Shown here: positions 21,565 through 33,723 of the stretch, one piece after another
Layout of the letters: each line of letters begins with the position of its first letter
Position numbering within the stretch: position 1 is the first letter of the stretch
Assembly: GCF_030272615.1 (NCBI RefSeq)
Contig: NC_081409.1
Coordinates: 527,368,291-527,432,290 of the forward strand
Length of the DNA stretch: 64,000 bases
Source of the DNA: Cryptomeria japonica
Taxonomy: Eukaryota; Streptophyta; Pinopsida; Cupressales; Cupressaceae
Reading direction: 5' to 3'
Program-made: the position numbers and the translations under genes
The notes under the pieces: model-generated
What the model saw: the letters and a program-made list of their open reading frames with translations, nothing else
Database searches by the model: none
Told to the model about the DNA's origin: nothing

Positions 21565-22720
21565 AATACACAGTCATTTTGACTGTGTAATACACAGTCA
21601 TTTGAAATGACTGTGTATTACACAGTCAAAATGACTGTGTATTGTTTGCATTTGCACGCACGACCAGGTATCTTTTTGTATTGTTTTATTTCGAATGACT
21701 AAGACTGTGTAATACACAGTCATTTGAAAATGACTGTGTATTACACAGTCTTAGTCATTTCAAATGACTGTGTATTACACAGTCACAGTCATTTCAAATG
21801 ACTGTGTAATACACAATCATTAGTAATTACAGTCATTTCAAATGACTGTGTATTACACAGTCATCAGTCATTTGAAATGACTGTGTAATACACAGTCATT
21901 TGAAAATGACTGTGTATTACACAGTCACAGTCATTTCAAATGACTGTGTAATACACAGTCATTTCAAATTTTCAAATGACTGTGTATTACACAGTCATCA
22001 TTACACAATCACAGTCATTTCAATTTTCAAATGACTGTGTAATACACAGTCATTTCAAATTTTCAAATGACTGTGTATTACACAGTCATCATTACACAGT
22101 CACAGTCATTTCAATTTTCAAATGACTGTGTAATACACAGTCATTTCAAATTTTCAAATGACTGTGTATTACACAGTCATCATTACACAGTCACAGTCAT
22201 TTCAAATGACTGTGTATTACACAGTCATCATTACACAGTCACAGTCATTTCAAATGACTGTGTAGTACACATTCATTTTCAAATGACTGTGTATTACACA
22301 GTCATCAGTCATTTGAAATGACTGTGTAATACACAGTCATTTCCAAATGACTGTGTATTACACAGTCATTTTCAAATGACTGTGTAATACACAGTCATTA
22401 CAGTCATTTCAAATGAGAAATGACTGTGTATTACACAGTCATTTTCAAATGACTGTGTAATACACAGTCATTACAATCATTTCAAAATTTCAAATGACTG
22501 ATGACTGTGTAATACACAGTCATTTTCAAATGACTGATGACTGTGTAATACACGGTCATTTGAAATTTTGAAATGACTGTGTAATACATAGTCATTTTCA
22601 AATGACTGATGACTGTGTAATACATTAATCATTAATGTACATTGTAATTAATGACTGTGTATTACACAGTCAATTGTGAAATACTCATAGTCATTTGAAA
22701 TGACTGTCAACTGTGTAATG
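21565..22720. repeat. Array of about 27 copies of a 19-nt palindrome
   Basis: The unit GACTGTGTAWTACACAGTC is a perfect palindrome around a central A or T and recurs about 27 times (hand count) plus partial copies. It is linked by TCATTTGAAATGA or TCATTTTCAAATGA, which are themselves palindromic. Centre bases A and T largely alternate, so neighbouring copies are inverted with respect to each other. Two longer direct repeats (TTTGCATTTGCACGC...TTGTTTTATTTCGAAT, 21495-21567 and 21645-21698) precede and enter the array. It lies between the left end of the hAT element and its transposase ATG. Confidence 0.95.
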
Positions 22721-22963
22721 TCAATGTGTATTAAAGTATTTCATTTAAATTTAAATTTGAAGTTAAAAACTTAAAAAAATACACAACCAATTAAAAATTT
22801 TAATTTTAGAGAGTCATCTATTAATAGATGACTGTAAATAAAATACAGTTATACAGTCATTGTAATTTTTGGATGTTTGTGATTTTTTTTGGTAACAATG
22901 TTATTTATCTCTAAATGTTGCCTCTCTTTTGCTAGGTTCTTTTCCACATCTTTTTGAAAGAAA

Positions 22964-24281
22964 ATGGATTCAGCTTCTACAGTTAAAGTTGGTGGCAAAA
23001 AGAGAGACCCTTGTTGGAAACATGGGAGACCAGGTCCAAAACGAGGAGATGTTTTTTGCAACCATTGCAAAAAAATTGTAAAAGGTGGCATTAATAGGTT
23101 CAAATATCACCTTGCAAAAATTCAATGCCGAGATACCACAAGCTGTACGGAATGTACTGAAGAGGCTACGAGAGATGCAATAGCAACGCTTGAAGCATAT
23201 GATCAAAGGAAGGCAACAAAAAAGAGAACAGCAGAGGCAATGGCAGCCCCAAGGGCAGATTTGAGTTCCATGGGGTCACATACAGATGTGGGGACATCTG
23301 GTTCTTCCCTTGGGCCACGGATACGAGCAAAGGGAACTTTGGACAGCAACATGGAAATCTTCTTTATTCCACGTAACACTCCTGGTGCACAACCTGGATT
23401 GCTTGGCACTGCATGGAATAAAGAGGCTCACCAACAAGCCAAGGTGGCGTGTGCTAGATTTTTTTATCTACAACGATGTTCCGTTCAATGCTATTTCTAG
23501 TCCATCTTGGGACCAATTGGTCACCGCGTTGACTGTGGCAGGTAAGGGGTTCAAATCCCCAAGCCGTTACGAGGTAAGTGGACCGTTATTGCAGGATGAG
23601 GTCCAAAACACTCATGCATTAGTGGAAGAGCAAAGGACTATTTGGGAAAAGAATGGCTGCACCATTCTTTCTGATGGATGGACAGATGGTAGGAACAGGA
23701 CACTCATCAACTTTCTAGTTGCTTCAGGAGGACAGTTAGTATTTTTAAAATCAATTGATGCCTCCAATGAAGTGAAGAATGCGGAGACCTTGTGCAACAT
23801 GTTGGATGAAGTGGTGATGGATGTGGGAGTGCAGAATGTCATCCAAGTTGTGATTGATAATGCAGCTGCATATGTGGCAGCCGGCAAACTTCTAATGGCT
23901 AGACATCCGACATTATTTTGGAGCCCTTGTGCTGCCCATTGTCTTGACTTGCTCCTTGAGGACATAGGGAAACTAAGTTGGGTAAAGAAAGTGGTTGAAG
24001 ATGGAAGGAATATCACCAAATACATCTACAATCACACATGGGTCCTGAATCTTATGAGAGAGCACACTGAAGGTAAGGATCTTGTGCGGTTGGGGGTCAC
24101 ACGCTTTGCTACCAATTTCCTCACCTTGCAGAGCATACTTGCTACATTGCCCAACCTGAAGCGGATGTTCGTGAGTGAAAGATGGTTGGGGAGTCCTTAT
24201 GCTACAAAGCCTGAAGCAGAGAAGGTTGTGATTGCCATTTTTGATACTAATTTTGCCAAGATAGTGGAGGAGATCATCAAT
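22964..24281 (+). pseudogene. hAT transposase, exon 1 (BED zinc finger and DUF659 region), one frameshift
   Basis: ATG at 22964. Residues 18-55 form a BED-type zinc finger (W18, C32, C35, H49, C55), the DNA-binding part of hAT transposases. A basic linker follows (KKRTAEAM). At 23459-23465 a run of seven T shifts the frame by one relative to the conserved protein; translation continues in the frame 23286-24281. This holds the DUF659 and catalytic-core region: LSDGWTDGRN (first catalytic Asp), VVIDNAAAYVAAG (second) and SPCAAHCLDLLLEDIGK. The exon ends at 24281 before GTAAGT, in phase 0. Apart from the T run the coding sequence is open, so the shift could be a recent mutation or a read error. 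No alternative family is likely. Confidence 0.85.
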
Positions 24282-24367
24282 GTAAGTTTTGAAACTTTAA
24301 TTGATGATTTATTATTTAATTTTCTAATATTTCAATCTGCTGATTTTGTTAGATTTTTTATATCTAG

Positions 24368-24776
24368 GTGTCGGAACCGTTGGTGAGGGTGCTACGAATG
24401 GTGGATGGGGATCATAACTCCATGGGGTATCTATATGAGGCCATGGATAAGGCCAAAGAGGCGATTCAACACTTGTATGGGTCAAACAAGACCAAGTATG
24501 AACCCATATGGCGCATAATTGATCGGAGGTGGAACCATCAACTCCACCAACATATTCATGCTGCTGCCTACTTCTTGAATCCCAAGTTTTTTTACTCTCC
24601 GAGTTTCAGAGCAGATGCAGAGGTTAGAATTGGCCTTGACACATGCATTCGGAGATTAGTTGATGATGAGATCCTTCGAGACCTGATACTTGATGAGTTG
24701 CAGAGTTATAAGAAAGCCTTAGGGGAATTGTTTTCTTCACCTGATTGCAAACGTAGGAGAGCCACCTTACGACCAG
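24368..24776 (+). CDS. hAT transposase, exon 2
   Basis: Bounded by TATCTAG acceptor and CCAG|GTAA donor, entering in phase 0 and leaving in phase 1. It encodes the part between the catalytic core and the dimerisation domain, with PIWRIIDRRWNHQLHQHIHAAAYFLNP, a pattern conserved in BED/DUF659 hAT proteins (quoted at 24503-24580 in part: RRWNHQLHQHIHAAAYFLN). The intron before it is 86 nt and A+T-rich (T-rich tract TTATTTAATTTTC), as in plants. Confidence 0.85.
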
Positions 24777-24873
24777 GTAAAAAAAAACATATGTTTAATT
24801 TTTACCATTTATTTCTCTCTTTAAGATTATTGAAATCTTTACAAGTTATAAATCACATTTTGTATCCTTGCAG

Positions 24874-25388
24874 ATTTGTGGTGGGAAGATTATGGTGCCA
24901 CAACGCCTAATCTTCAAAAGCTTGCCATCCGCATATTATCACAGCCTTGTAGTGCTTCTGGTTGTGAGCGCAACTGGAGTGTTTTTGAGAACATCCACAC
25001 AAAAAAGCGCAATAGGTTGACTCAACAACGCTTGAATGATCTTGTCTATGTGCGGTACAACATTCGATTACATGAGAAGAAGGTGCTAGGGCAAGATTCA
25101 CATGAAGCACTTGACTTGGATGACATTGATCCATATGCAGCAGAATGGGTTGCTTCTCCTGATGATGTTGATAATGATTTGGATCCATTCCTTACTAATG
25201 AGCAGCTGAGTGAGTTGGAGAGGGCAGGAGAGGAATGGGATGCGGAAGTGGCAGCACGTGAGGAGGAGCAGGAGGTTGATCATGCAGCAGAGGCACCTGT
25301 TAGTGTTGAGGATGTTGCCACTACTTCAGCACCACCCACCCAGCGGCCACAATCTGTTTTGAGCTTTAGTCGTAGACGCAATTTATGA
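24874..25388 (+). CDS. hAT transposase, exon 3 (C-terminal dimerisation domain)
   Basis: Follows a 97-nt intron ending TTGCAG and restores the phase (G|AT giving Asp). It encodes LWWEDYG, LAIRILSQPCSASGCERNWS (the conserved hAT C-terminal motif containing the third acidic catalytic residue and the W/S pair), then NRLTQQRLNDLVYVRYN. An acidic low-complexity tail rich in Glu, Asp and Ala ends at TGA 25386-25388. About 400 bases of A+T-rich 3' sequence separate it from the right end. Confidence 0.88.
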
Positions 25389-25802
25389 TTTCTTATTTTC
25401 ATTGATACCAAACTTTGAACTTGATATGTAATCAGAATTTCAGAGGTTCTTGTTTTGTGGTCTATGACTCTATAACTCTATGAGACTGTCACTATGATAC
25501 GTTGATATGTATTGAACTCTTATACATATGTTGCACTTGGTTTTTGGTTTATGCTATGATACTTGCATTTGTTGCTATGTATTACCAAAAAAATTTGATT
25601 TATATATCATGGAAATCATATATGTTATACAAATTTGGTGTAAATGTGTGCTTTTGAATTATATATAAAAAAAAAATGTATTTTCAAATGTTCGATAAAG
25701 TTGCCAAGTTTTTTGCCGAGTTTTGGCGAGTCCCGAGTTTTTAAAATTTTTTGGCCTTGCCGAGTTATTGCAAAATCCGAGTTTTTCAAGCTTGCTGCAA
25801 AC

Positions 25803-25893
25803 AAAAAGAAAATGTTTTTGGTTGATGCAAGATTGCTATGAACCGGGGATGCTCCTGCATCAGACATCCGAGGTTATTGAAAAAGTGAGCCTC
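25803..25893 (-). other. Gypsy-A sequence between chromodomain and the hAT insertion
   Basis: Non-coding 3' sequence of Gypsy-A; contiguous with 21238 once the hAT element is removed. Confidence 0.5.
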
Positions 25894-26883
25894 TCACTTT
25901 GCCGAGGTTAGAGGAAAACCAAGGCAGTCTACCTTTGCCTGAGAAATCCAAGATGAATCTTCAACTGGTCTGTCCTTCCACTTCACAAGATAGTCCTTAT
26001 ACTGATTGCTCCGGGTACTACTCCCAATCCTATTGTCCAAAATTTCTTCAATCTGATCCGGTTCCTTCCGGGGCAACTATTTCTCCAAGTCTACAATACT
26101 GTCCTCACTGAATTCTGGTTAATGATACTCAGGTTGATCTGCAATATTAAACACAGGTCAAATACTCAGACTATCTGATAACTCCACTTCATATGCATTT
26201 CTAGAACTGAACTTCCTCAAAATCCTGCAAGGTCCAAACTTTTTCATCTGCAATTTGTTACAAGTTCCAACCGGGAATTTTTCTTTTCTCAGATATACCA
26301 TCACTTCATCGCCAACTTCAAATTCCTTATGTCTCCTCTTCTCATCTGCCTTCTTCTTATACTTGTTGTTCATGTCCTCCAAATGCTACTTAACCTAAAT
26401 ATGCAAGGCTGCCATGTGATCTGCAAAGTCTTCTGCTTCTGAACTTCTCCGGTCTTCACTGCTAATATCTCTTAATTCTGATACACCTCTAGGATGCACT
26501 CCGGTAACAATCTCAAAAGTTGTTCTTCCGGTACTGCTATTTACTGAATTGTTGTAAGCAAACTCTTCTTGTGCAAGAATCAAATCCCAACTTCCGGTTT
26601 TATCTCCAACTAAACATCTCAACAAATTTCCCAAGCTCCGGTTAACTACTTCTGTCTGTCCATCAGTCTGTGGATGAAAAGTAGAACTAAACTTCAAATC
26701 TATCTTCATCTTCTTCCAAAGTGTTCTCCAAAAAAAGACAACAAACTTATTGTCTCTGTCTGAAACTATGCTCTTAGGTAATCCACGCAATCTCACTACT
26801 TCCTTGGAAAATAGATTTGTTACATGTAATGCATCTGATGTCTTCTTACAAGGTATGAAATGAGCCATCTTCGAGAATCTATC
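25894..26883 (-). pseudogene. Gypsy-A integrase C-terminal half and chromodomain
   Basis: The minus strand encodes a chromovirus integrase. From 26883 downward it has RFSKMAHFIPCKK, the catalytic SDRDNKF Asp, FHPQTDGQTEVVNR with the catalytic Glu, EEFAYNNSVNSSTG, then the integrase tail (EVGDEVMVYLRKEKFP, FGPCRILRKF). It ends with a chromodomain, EEILDNRIGSS...YLVKWKDRPVEDSSWIS, stop at 25894. Chromodomains target such integrases to heterochromatin. Stops at 26383-26394 and around 26077-26157 break the frame. At 26883 the frame is cut by Copia-2 within Val-Asp-Arg-Phe-Ser-Lys and resumes at 35033. Confidence 0.88.
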
Positions 26884-28269
26884 TGTTGAACACTGAGTAC
26901 CACTAAGAGGGGGGGTGAATCAGTGGTTCCTGGTTTTCTCTCTTTTCTAAACTAATCTCAAAATATCAATTACTCCCTTAACTTTTAAGCAGTCATACCG
27001 GTAATACAAGAAAGAGAACCAAAGAGATCATTCACACACAAGTGATTCACAACTCCAGAATTACGAGGAAAACCCAATATGGGAAAAACCTCGGTGAAAA
27101 GCTGCTGGAGTCTACTACTCCAATCCAGCCTCAAAGGTAAAACACCGACTTACAAAGATTTAGGGCACCAACCCAAGGAGCACCAACCCCTGCACCAAGC
27201 TTCAACTTGGCTATGTATATTGAAATACTATTCGAAGACAATTAAGGCTTCTTGTTGCAAATGAATTCTGCAACTCTTTGATTAAATGACACTCTGCCGG
27301 TTGACAGTCTTTTCTTCCTCCATTGAAACTCACATTGCCGGTTGAGGAATTACTATCTCTGATTCTCAATCTCTGTTATCTTTCTCTCCCTCTCACACAC
27401 AAGATCACACTAGGATGCTGCTTGCTCTGTTACGCCTTATCGGTTAGACTCAACTGCAAGACTATAGAACTGCTGGTAGAATCCTCTCACCGGTATGCTT
27501 GCTCACGCACACTGCAACTTTCTAAGGCTCACAATTCTTTTCTTTGCTTACTCTCTCTACACTACTCTTTCACAGCATCAATTTCTTTGTTTTGAGCTCT
27601 CATTTTTTATATGGTAATTTCCCGCCAGAACGTAATTCAAAATCTTGAGCGGTTAGAGTTTGTGCTTTTGGACACAATCTTCATGAGATCCAATCCTACC
27701 TATCTCGGATCGATCACCTGTCCTAGAAGGATGCACCTGCACACGGTTTCCATTATCCAATGCACATTTTTTGGAAATGGCAATCTCGAAACAGATCTTC
27801 TGTCACGAAATCAGTCGACACATAAAGCACTTTAGAAGATTTCTTTTCGAGGACTTCATGAATCGGATTTCCCTTGCATAGATTCAGGTGCCAACTACTC
27901 TCTGATCTTCCTCTGTCATTCCTTCTTCCTCGAGCTGCAATCAGTCAGATACAATCCCGTGATTTGTGGCTCCTCCATTAATGGCGATTATCTGTTTCAT
28001 CAACCCTGTCGATGAGGCTTCACCAACCACAACACGTTTGCCACCTCTGCTTCACATGGCATCACAACGATCAAGACATGGCCCACCATCACACAATTGG
28101 TCCAGAAAACACATACCGGTACAACTCTTTGCCGGTAGAGCTTTCTTCTTCTGTTAACCGGTAGAGCACCCTATACCGGTAACACATCTTCACTCTTTAT
28201 GCTCACCCTTATGTGAGTATTCTTCATGCCGGTTGACATCAATGACAACTTAGTGCCAAATTGCCAACA
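26884..28269 (-). repeat. Copia-2 3' LTR
   Basis: 1,386 bp. Longer than the 5' LTR mainly because it keeps about 65 bp near 27520-27585 and about 14 bp near 27174 that the other copy lacks. Confidence 0.92.
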
Positions 28270-28284
28270 ATCCCCCCCTTTGGC
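28270..28284 (-). promoter_or_regulatory. Copia-2 polypurine tract
   Basis: Minus strand reads GCCAAAGGGGGGGAT next to the 3' LTR. Confidence 0.75.
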
Positions 28285-28434
28285 ATTGATGTCAACTTCT
28301 AGTGAAATACTCCATACAGGTACATTTCTCCCCCTTTGACACAATGGCAAAGGGTACTGTGCACTCCCCCTTTGATTCATACCAAACTCCCCCTTTGACC
28401 ATCATCAACTCCCCCTGAGCTACATAAAACCTGC
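28285..28434 (-). other. Copia-2 3' untranslated segment
   Basis: Non-coding and rich in CCCCCTTTGA motifs (GTCAAAGGGGGAG on the minus strand), which are additional purine-rich copies of the polypurine tract. Confidence 0.6.
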
Positions 28435-31400
28435 CTAGGCAGATGACACAACTCCCAACTTGTGTCGGAGGTACTGAAAAGTGCTTACCGGTAATGGTTT
28501 AGTGAAAATGTCTGCTACTTGTTCACCAGTAGGAACATAATCCATCCTTACCTCCTGTCCTTCAACTTTTTCTCTGAGAAAATGATATTTGATAGCAATG
28601 TGCTTTGTTCTAGAATGCATGACAAGATTCTTTGCTATGTTGATTGCACTCGAATTGTCACACCGAATGAGAATAGGATCAGTGATGTCCACCTATATAT
28701 CTTTGAGAGTTTGCTTCATCCAAAGCACCTGAGAGCAGCATGTAGCAGCAACAATGTACTCGGCTTCAACAGTAGATAGAGAGACTGAGTCCTGCTTCTT
28801 GCTATGCTAAGAGACCAACCGGTCACCAAGAAAGAATGCACTACCACTTGTGCTCTTTTGATCATCAATGCATCCTGCCCAATCAGCATCAGTGTATGCT
28901 TCCAAGATAAAATCTCCTTGTTTAGGATACCACACACCATAGCTGAGTGTTCCTTGTAGATACCTAAAAATTCTGCTAACAACATTCATGTGTGACTGCT
29001 TTGGGGCAGCTTGGAATTTGGCCACCATGCACACTGCCTGAACTATATCTGGTCTTGAAGCGGTTAGATACAGTAGACTGCCTATCATGGATTTGTACAG
29101 AGTCTGATCCACCACCGGTGATTCATCATTCTTGCTCAATTTGTTGCGGGTCACCATGTGGGTACTTATCGGTTTACAATCTTCCAGTTGGAATTTCTTC
29201 AACATCTCCTTTGCATACTTGATTTGAGAGATAAAGATTATCTTGCTGTAATATCTGCAAACCAAGGAAGTAAGTCAATTCACCAAGCATTGACATCTCA
29301 AATTCTGACTGCATTTGATTAGCAAACTCTTTGCAGAGGGTATCCTTGTAGCCTCCAAAGATGATGTCATCTACATACACAACCACAATAATCATGTGAT
29401 TCCCATCTTTCTTTATGTACAAATTGCTGTCAGCACTTCCCTTTTTGAATCCCTGCTCCTTCAGGTACTGATCTAATCTTGAGTACCATGCTCTAGGAGC
29501 TTGCTTTAGACCATACATAGCCTTCTTTAACTGACACACAAATGTCTCATCATCATGTAGCAGAAACCCTTCCGGTTGCTCCATGTATACTTCTTCCAAG
29601 TTTCCATTTAGAAAAGCAGATTTTATATCCATTTGGTATACTTTATAGCCCTTGTAGGCAGAGTAAGCTAGAAACTTTCTAATTGCTTCTAATCTAGCCA
29701 CTGGTGCAAATGTTTCTTTAAAGTCAACCCCCTCTACTTGAGAGTATCCTTTGCATACTAGTCTAGCCTTGTGCCTTACAATCTTACCTTCTTCATTCAT
29801 CTTGTTCCGGTAGACCCATTTTGTGCCAATGATATTCTTGTCTTCCAGTCTAGGAACTAATTCCCAAGTCTTGTTCTTCTCAATCTGGTGCAGTTCTTCT
29901 TCCATAGCATCCATCCATTTTTGTCTCTTACTAGCCTCAATGAACGTTTTGGGTTCAACTTCAGTCATGAGGCATAGGTTGACTTGTTCATCATTCTGAG
30001 CAAGTCTTCTTCTAGTCTGCACACCATCACTCACATTTCCCAAAATTTGCTCTTCTGGGTGATTCAACTATACATATCGGTTGGGGACCTTCTTGGATGC
30101 TACCTCTGGTTCAGTATCTGATTGAACTTCATCATGTTCATCATCGGAGTCATCATACCGATTAACCTGTGATTGACATCCTTTGTGCATATCTTCATCA
30201 ACTTTTACATGCACACTCTCAATGATTCTTCTTAGTCTTTTATTGTAGCATTTGTAGGCTTTGCTGTTGGATGAGTAACCAAGGAAGATTCCTTCATCAC
30301 TCCTAGAGTCAAAACTTCCTAAACCATCCATATCTTTCTTGATGAAGCACTTGCTTCCAAATACTTTGAAGTATTTGACTGATGTCTTCCGGTCATACCA
30401 TAACTCCTAAGGTGTCATTTTGCTGTTTGTTCTTAATTGAACCCGGTTCAAGGTGTATGCAGTAGTATGAACAACTTCTTTCCAATATGTGTCCAATAGA
30501 CTGGCCTCATTTAACATGGTTCTGGCCATCTCCTTGACTGTCCTGTTCTTCCTTTCTACTACACCATTTTGCTGTGGTGTTCTAGGAGCAGAGTATTGCC
30601 TTCTAATTCCATGTTTTTCACAATACTCTTCAAATTCATTTGATGTGAACTCTTCACCCCTATCTGATCTTAGGCATTTTAATCTGTACCCACTTTCCTT
30701 TTCGACCATTTTCCGAAAGATCTTGAATCTTTCAAATGCTTGTGATTTATCTTGCAGAAAGGTGACCCATGTCATTCTTGAGTAGTCATCAATGAAGAGC
30801 ATAAAGTATCTTTCACCTGCAAGAGCTCTTGTTCGAGTTGGACCACACAAATCTGTATGCACAATTTCAAGTGGTCTTGATGTGTTGTGCTCCTTTGTCC
30901 TGAAACTCACTTTTGTTTGCTTACCTTTTACACATTCATCACAAAATGTGTTTACCATTTTGATGATGGGTGGAATATTCCTCACACACGCCTTTTTGCT
31001 TACTGCAACTAAGTTATCAAAATTTATGTAGCCTAATCTTCTGTGCCACAACCAACTTTCATCTACTTGTCCTAACATACATTGGGACTCATAGCATTCC
31101 TTCAGATTATAAACATTTCCATCGGTTCTCTTTCCTTCTGCCACAACTTTACCGGTACTGTCTTTCTTTATCTAGCAACCGGTTGAGTCAAAGGTGAATT
31201 TGTAACTTTTGTCACACATCTGACTCACACTCAGCAGATTATGCTTGAGGCCTTCCACATAATATACATCATGTGCCTTTAGTTTTCCATCAATGCTTAG
31301 AGTTCCTTTTCCCTTTATTTTGATGGAGGAATTGTCTCCAAACCTTACTGATCCACCATTCCAGTCTTCAAGTTTGATGAATTTCTTTTTGTCACCAGTC

Positions 31401-33658
31401 ATATGGTTTGAACAACCACTATCTACCACCCATAGATTTTTCCTTTCAGCATGCAAGGTCGTCTGTACTAAGAGACTTGATTTTGCCTGTTCCTTTTCTT
31501 TCTCAACCCAAAGTGGTTTGATTTCTTTCTTCTTGTCTGCTGCTATATTGAGCTCAGGTTCAGTTACCGGCCCTTGATCTGGATTTGCCTTCATTTGCTT
31601 GATCTTCTTGTTTTTGCATAACTTTGCTATGTGTCCAAATTCTTGATAGTTATAGCATTTTACATTTTCATTAAAGGGAACGTCCTTAAAATTATTGTAG
31701 GGTGCAGGTTTATTCTTCCTACAATCAAAACTCTTATGACCGTATCCATTGCACTGATAGCAGACAACATTCATATCCCAGAGTGTATTAAATGGGTTTC
31801 TACTTTCATAATTCATAGAAGGTTTATTGTTTAATCTACAGTCAGCTATTCTGTGTCCAAATTTATTACACCGGTAACAGTAACCATGAAAGTTTGAAAC
31901 ATACGGTTTAAGCTGTCTTGGTCCTGAATGGAACTGCCTCATGGATGGTCTTCCCTTCATGTTGTTAAATCTGGTGAATCCTTCCCGGTCAATTCTGGCA
32001 TTTCTCCTTGGGTCTGCATTTTGGTGCAAGAAGTGTGAACTCTGGTTCATTTCTGCATACCAATTTGAGTGACGATTTCCAACAGCATCTGCATATGTCT
32101 TTTTGCCGGTATTCTTGCTTACACTGAATGTCTTTTTTCCTTCACCTTTGATTGAGGAGGTGAACATTATTTCTTTGTCGGATTTATCTTTGTGGGTTGA
32201 ACTTTGACCTTCTTCAAAGCCTAAGCTACCGGTGTCTTTGGATTGCTTTTGTTTGCTCAACATCTTATCTAAGGCCTCAGTGCTGCCTTCATACTTGCTC
32301 CTTATTTTTATTTCTTCCTTGATTTCTTCAAGCTCCTTTCTGAGCTTATTTATTTCTGCTTCCAGCTCTTGGTGCTCCTTTTCTTTCCTTGTCAGATCAA
32401 AGGCCGTAGCTTCACAAATCCTCTTAGTTTCTTCCAGCTGCAGCTTCAAGTCAGATATGACTTGACCAGACTCTTCTAGAGATTGTTTCAAAAAATCTTG
32501 TTCATCTACTGCAACAAGCTTAACCCTCTTGAGTTCTCTTCTTGTTTTACTCAACTCTTCAAGAGCACTGATAAGTTCGCTCTCCAAATCCACTTCAGCC
32601 TCAATATCTTCTTCTTCCTCATCTTCATCAGTTGGTCTGTCAAGTGCCATGAAGAGATTGACTTTTCTGTTGTTCTCATGGTCATCATCTTTTGATGCAT
32701 TTTCATCATCTGTTGTGTCATCCTCAAAGGTATATAAGCTGTTCTGGTTCCGGTAGCCTCTCCTTCCCTGTCGGTAGTCATTCTTTTCACTATCTTTATC
32801 GGCAGATCTTCTGAACTCTCTTGACTCATCTCCACCGGTTTCTTTGTAAGGACAGTTTGCAGCGAAGTGTCCTACCTTTCCACAGTTGAAGCACTTAAGT
32901 GGTAATTTTCCTTTGTACCGGCCGGATCCTCTTTTGAGCTTCCTGACAAAGTTTGCTACTTCTGCATCAAAATCTTCACTGGATTCTTTATGAGTAACAA
33001 CTTCTTTGCCCTTTTTGGTGATGTTGAATGCTACTTCTTTCCTTCAGGAAGTATCACCGGTTATTCTCATCTCATAGGCTGTTAGAGAGCCAAATAGCTC
33101 ATCCATCGAAAAAGTCTTCAGATCCTTGGCTTCTTCTATGGCTGACACCTTAGTATCATATTTGGGAGTAAGAGATCTAAGTATCTTCTTGACAAGAATC
33201 TCATCTGCAATCTCTTCTCCAAGTCCTCTAATGGTATTCACAGTCTCATCGAATCTGTGAAGATAGTCTGCAATCTTTTCATCATCTTTTATTTTGATGC
33301 TCTCAAGTTGGCCTCTTAGAGTTTCCAACTTGGCTTCTTTGACTTTTGCATCTCCCTCAAACAACCTTTGCAATTTGTCCCATGTCTCCTTTGCTGAAAC
33401 ATAGTGCATGACTTTGACAAATTCATTATCGAACAATCCACTCAAGATAACATGTTTTGCCTTTGCATTATTCTCATACTCCTTTTTTGCATCCGGATCA
33501 GTGGGAGGAGTATTAGGAACAACATACCCATTCTTGATGGACATCCACACATCAAACCCAAGAGATGAAATATAGGTTTCCATTCTTCTGCTCTAGAAGG
33601 CATAGTTGGATCCATCAAACATGGGGACTTCTGAGGAAGCAGAATCACTTCTTGCCAT
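28435..33658 (-). pseudogene. Copia-2 gag-pol polyprotein, decayed
   Basis: ATG at 33658; codon 22 is TAG (33593). Gag core (33044-33583) has WDKLQRLFEGDAKVKEAKLE. After a stop at 33044 comes the knuckle CFNCGKVGHFAANC, a long coiled coil with many Glu, Leu and Lys (32200-32650), knuckles CYRCNKFGHRIADC and CYQCNGYGHKSFDC, and a broken one, CYNYQEFGHIAKLC. Protease is WVVDSGCSNHM. Stop at 31172; then GAG-pre-integrase WLWHRRLGY and integrase with HTDLCGP, CLRSDRGEEF and NGVVERKNR, so the catalytic triad is present. Stops at 30407 and 30068 follow. Reverse transcriptase has [28 protein letters not shown] and [11 protein letters not shown] one-base shift near 29240 moves frame. RNase H has AYTDADWAGC, a stop at 28807, VEAEY, a further stop and the tail VADIFTKPLP, ending 28435. 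Apart from the shift, gag through reverse transcriptase is in one frame. Confidence 0.93.
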
Positions 33659-33709
33659 TGTGTTCAAAGTCCTGAATCAACCCAAGGTTTAACAATAACC
33701 TGGAACTTC

Positions 33710-33721
33710 GCTCTGATACCA
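33710..33721 (-). promoter_or_regulatory. Copia-2 primer-binding site
   Basis: Minus strand reads TGGTATCAGAGC two bases from the 5' LTR, complementary to initiator tRNA-Met. Confidence 0.92.
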
Positions 33722-33723
33722 AT

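Larger units (their letters stand above)
21239..25794 (+). mobile_element. Complete hAT DNA transposon, 4,556 bp
   Basis: It is bounded by the 8-bp duplication CTGCAAAC. The ends form an 18-bp imperfect terminal inverted repeat (CATACTTGCAAAACTCGG at left; CAAGCTTGAAAAACTCGG as the complement of the right end; three mismatches). Subterminal CTCG(G/C)CGAG-type motifs are present at both ends. Inside are a 1.1-kb palindromic repeat array (21565-22720) and a three-exon hAT transposase. It sits in the 3' region of Gypsy-A: removing it and one duplication joins 21238 to 25803 cleanly. Confidence 0.9.

Noticed and set aside
22067-22321. Plus-strand frame through the palindromic array
   Set aside because: The frame follows from the repeated TGACTGTGTA unit, which lacks stops in this register.
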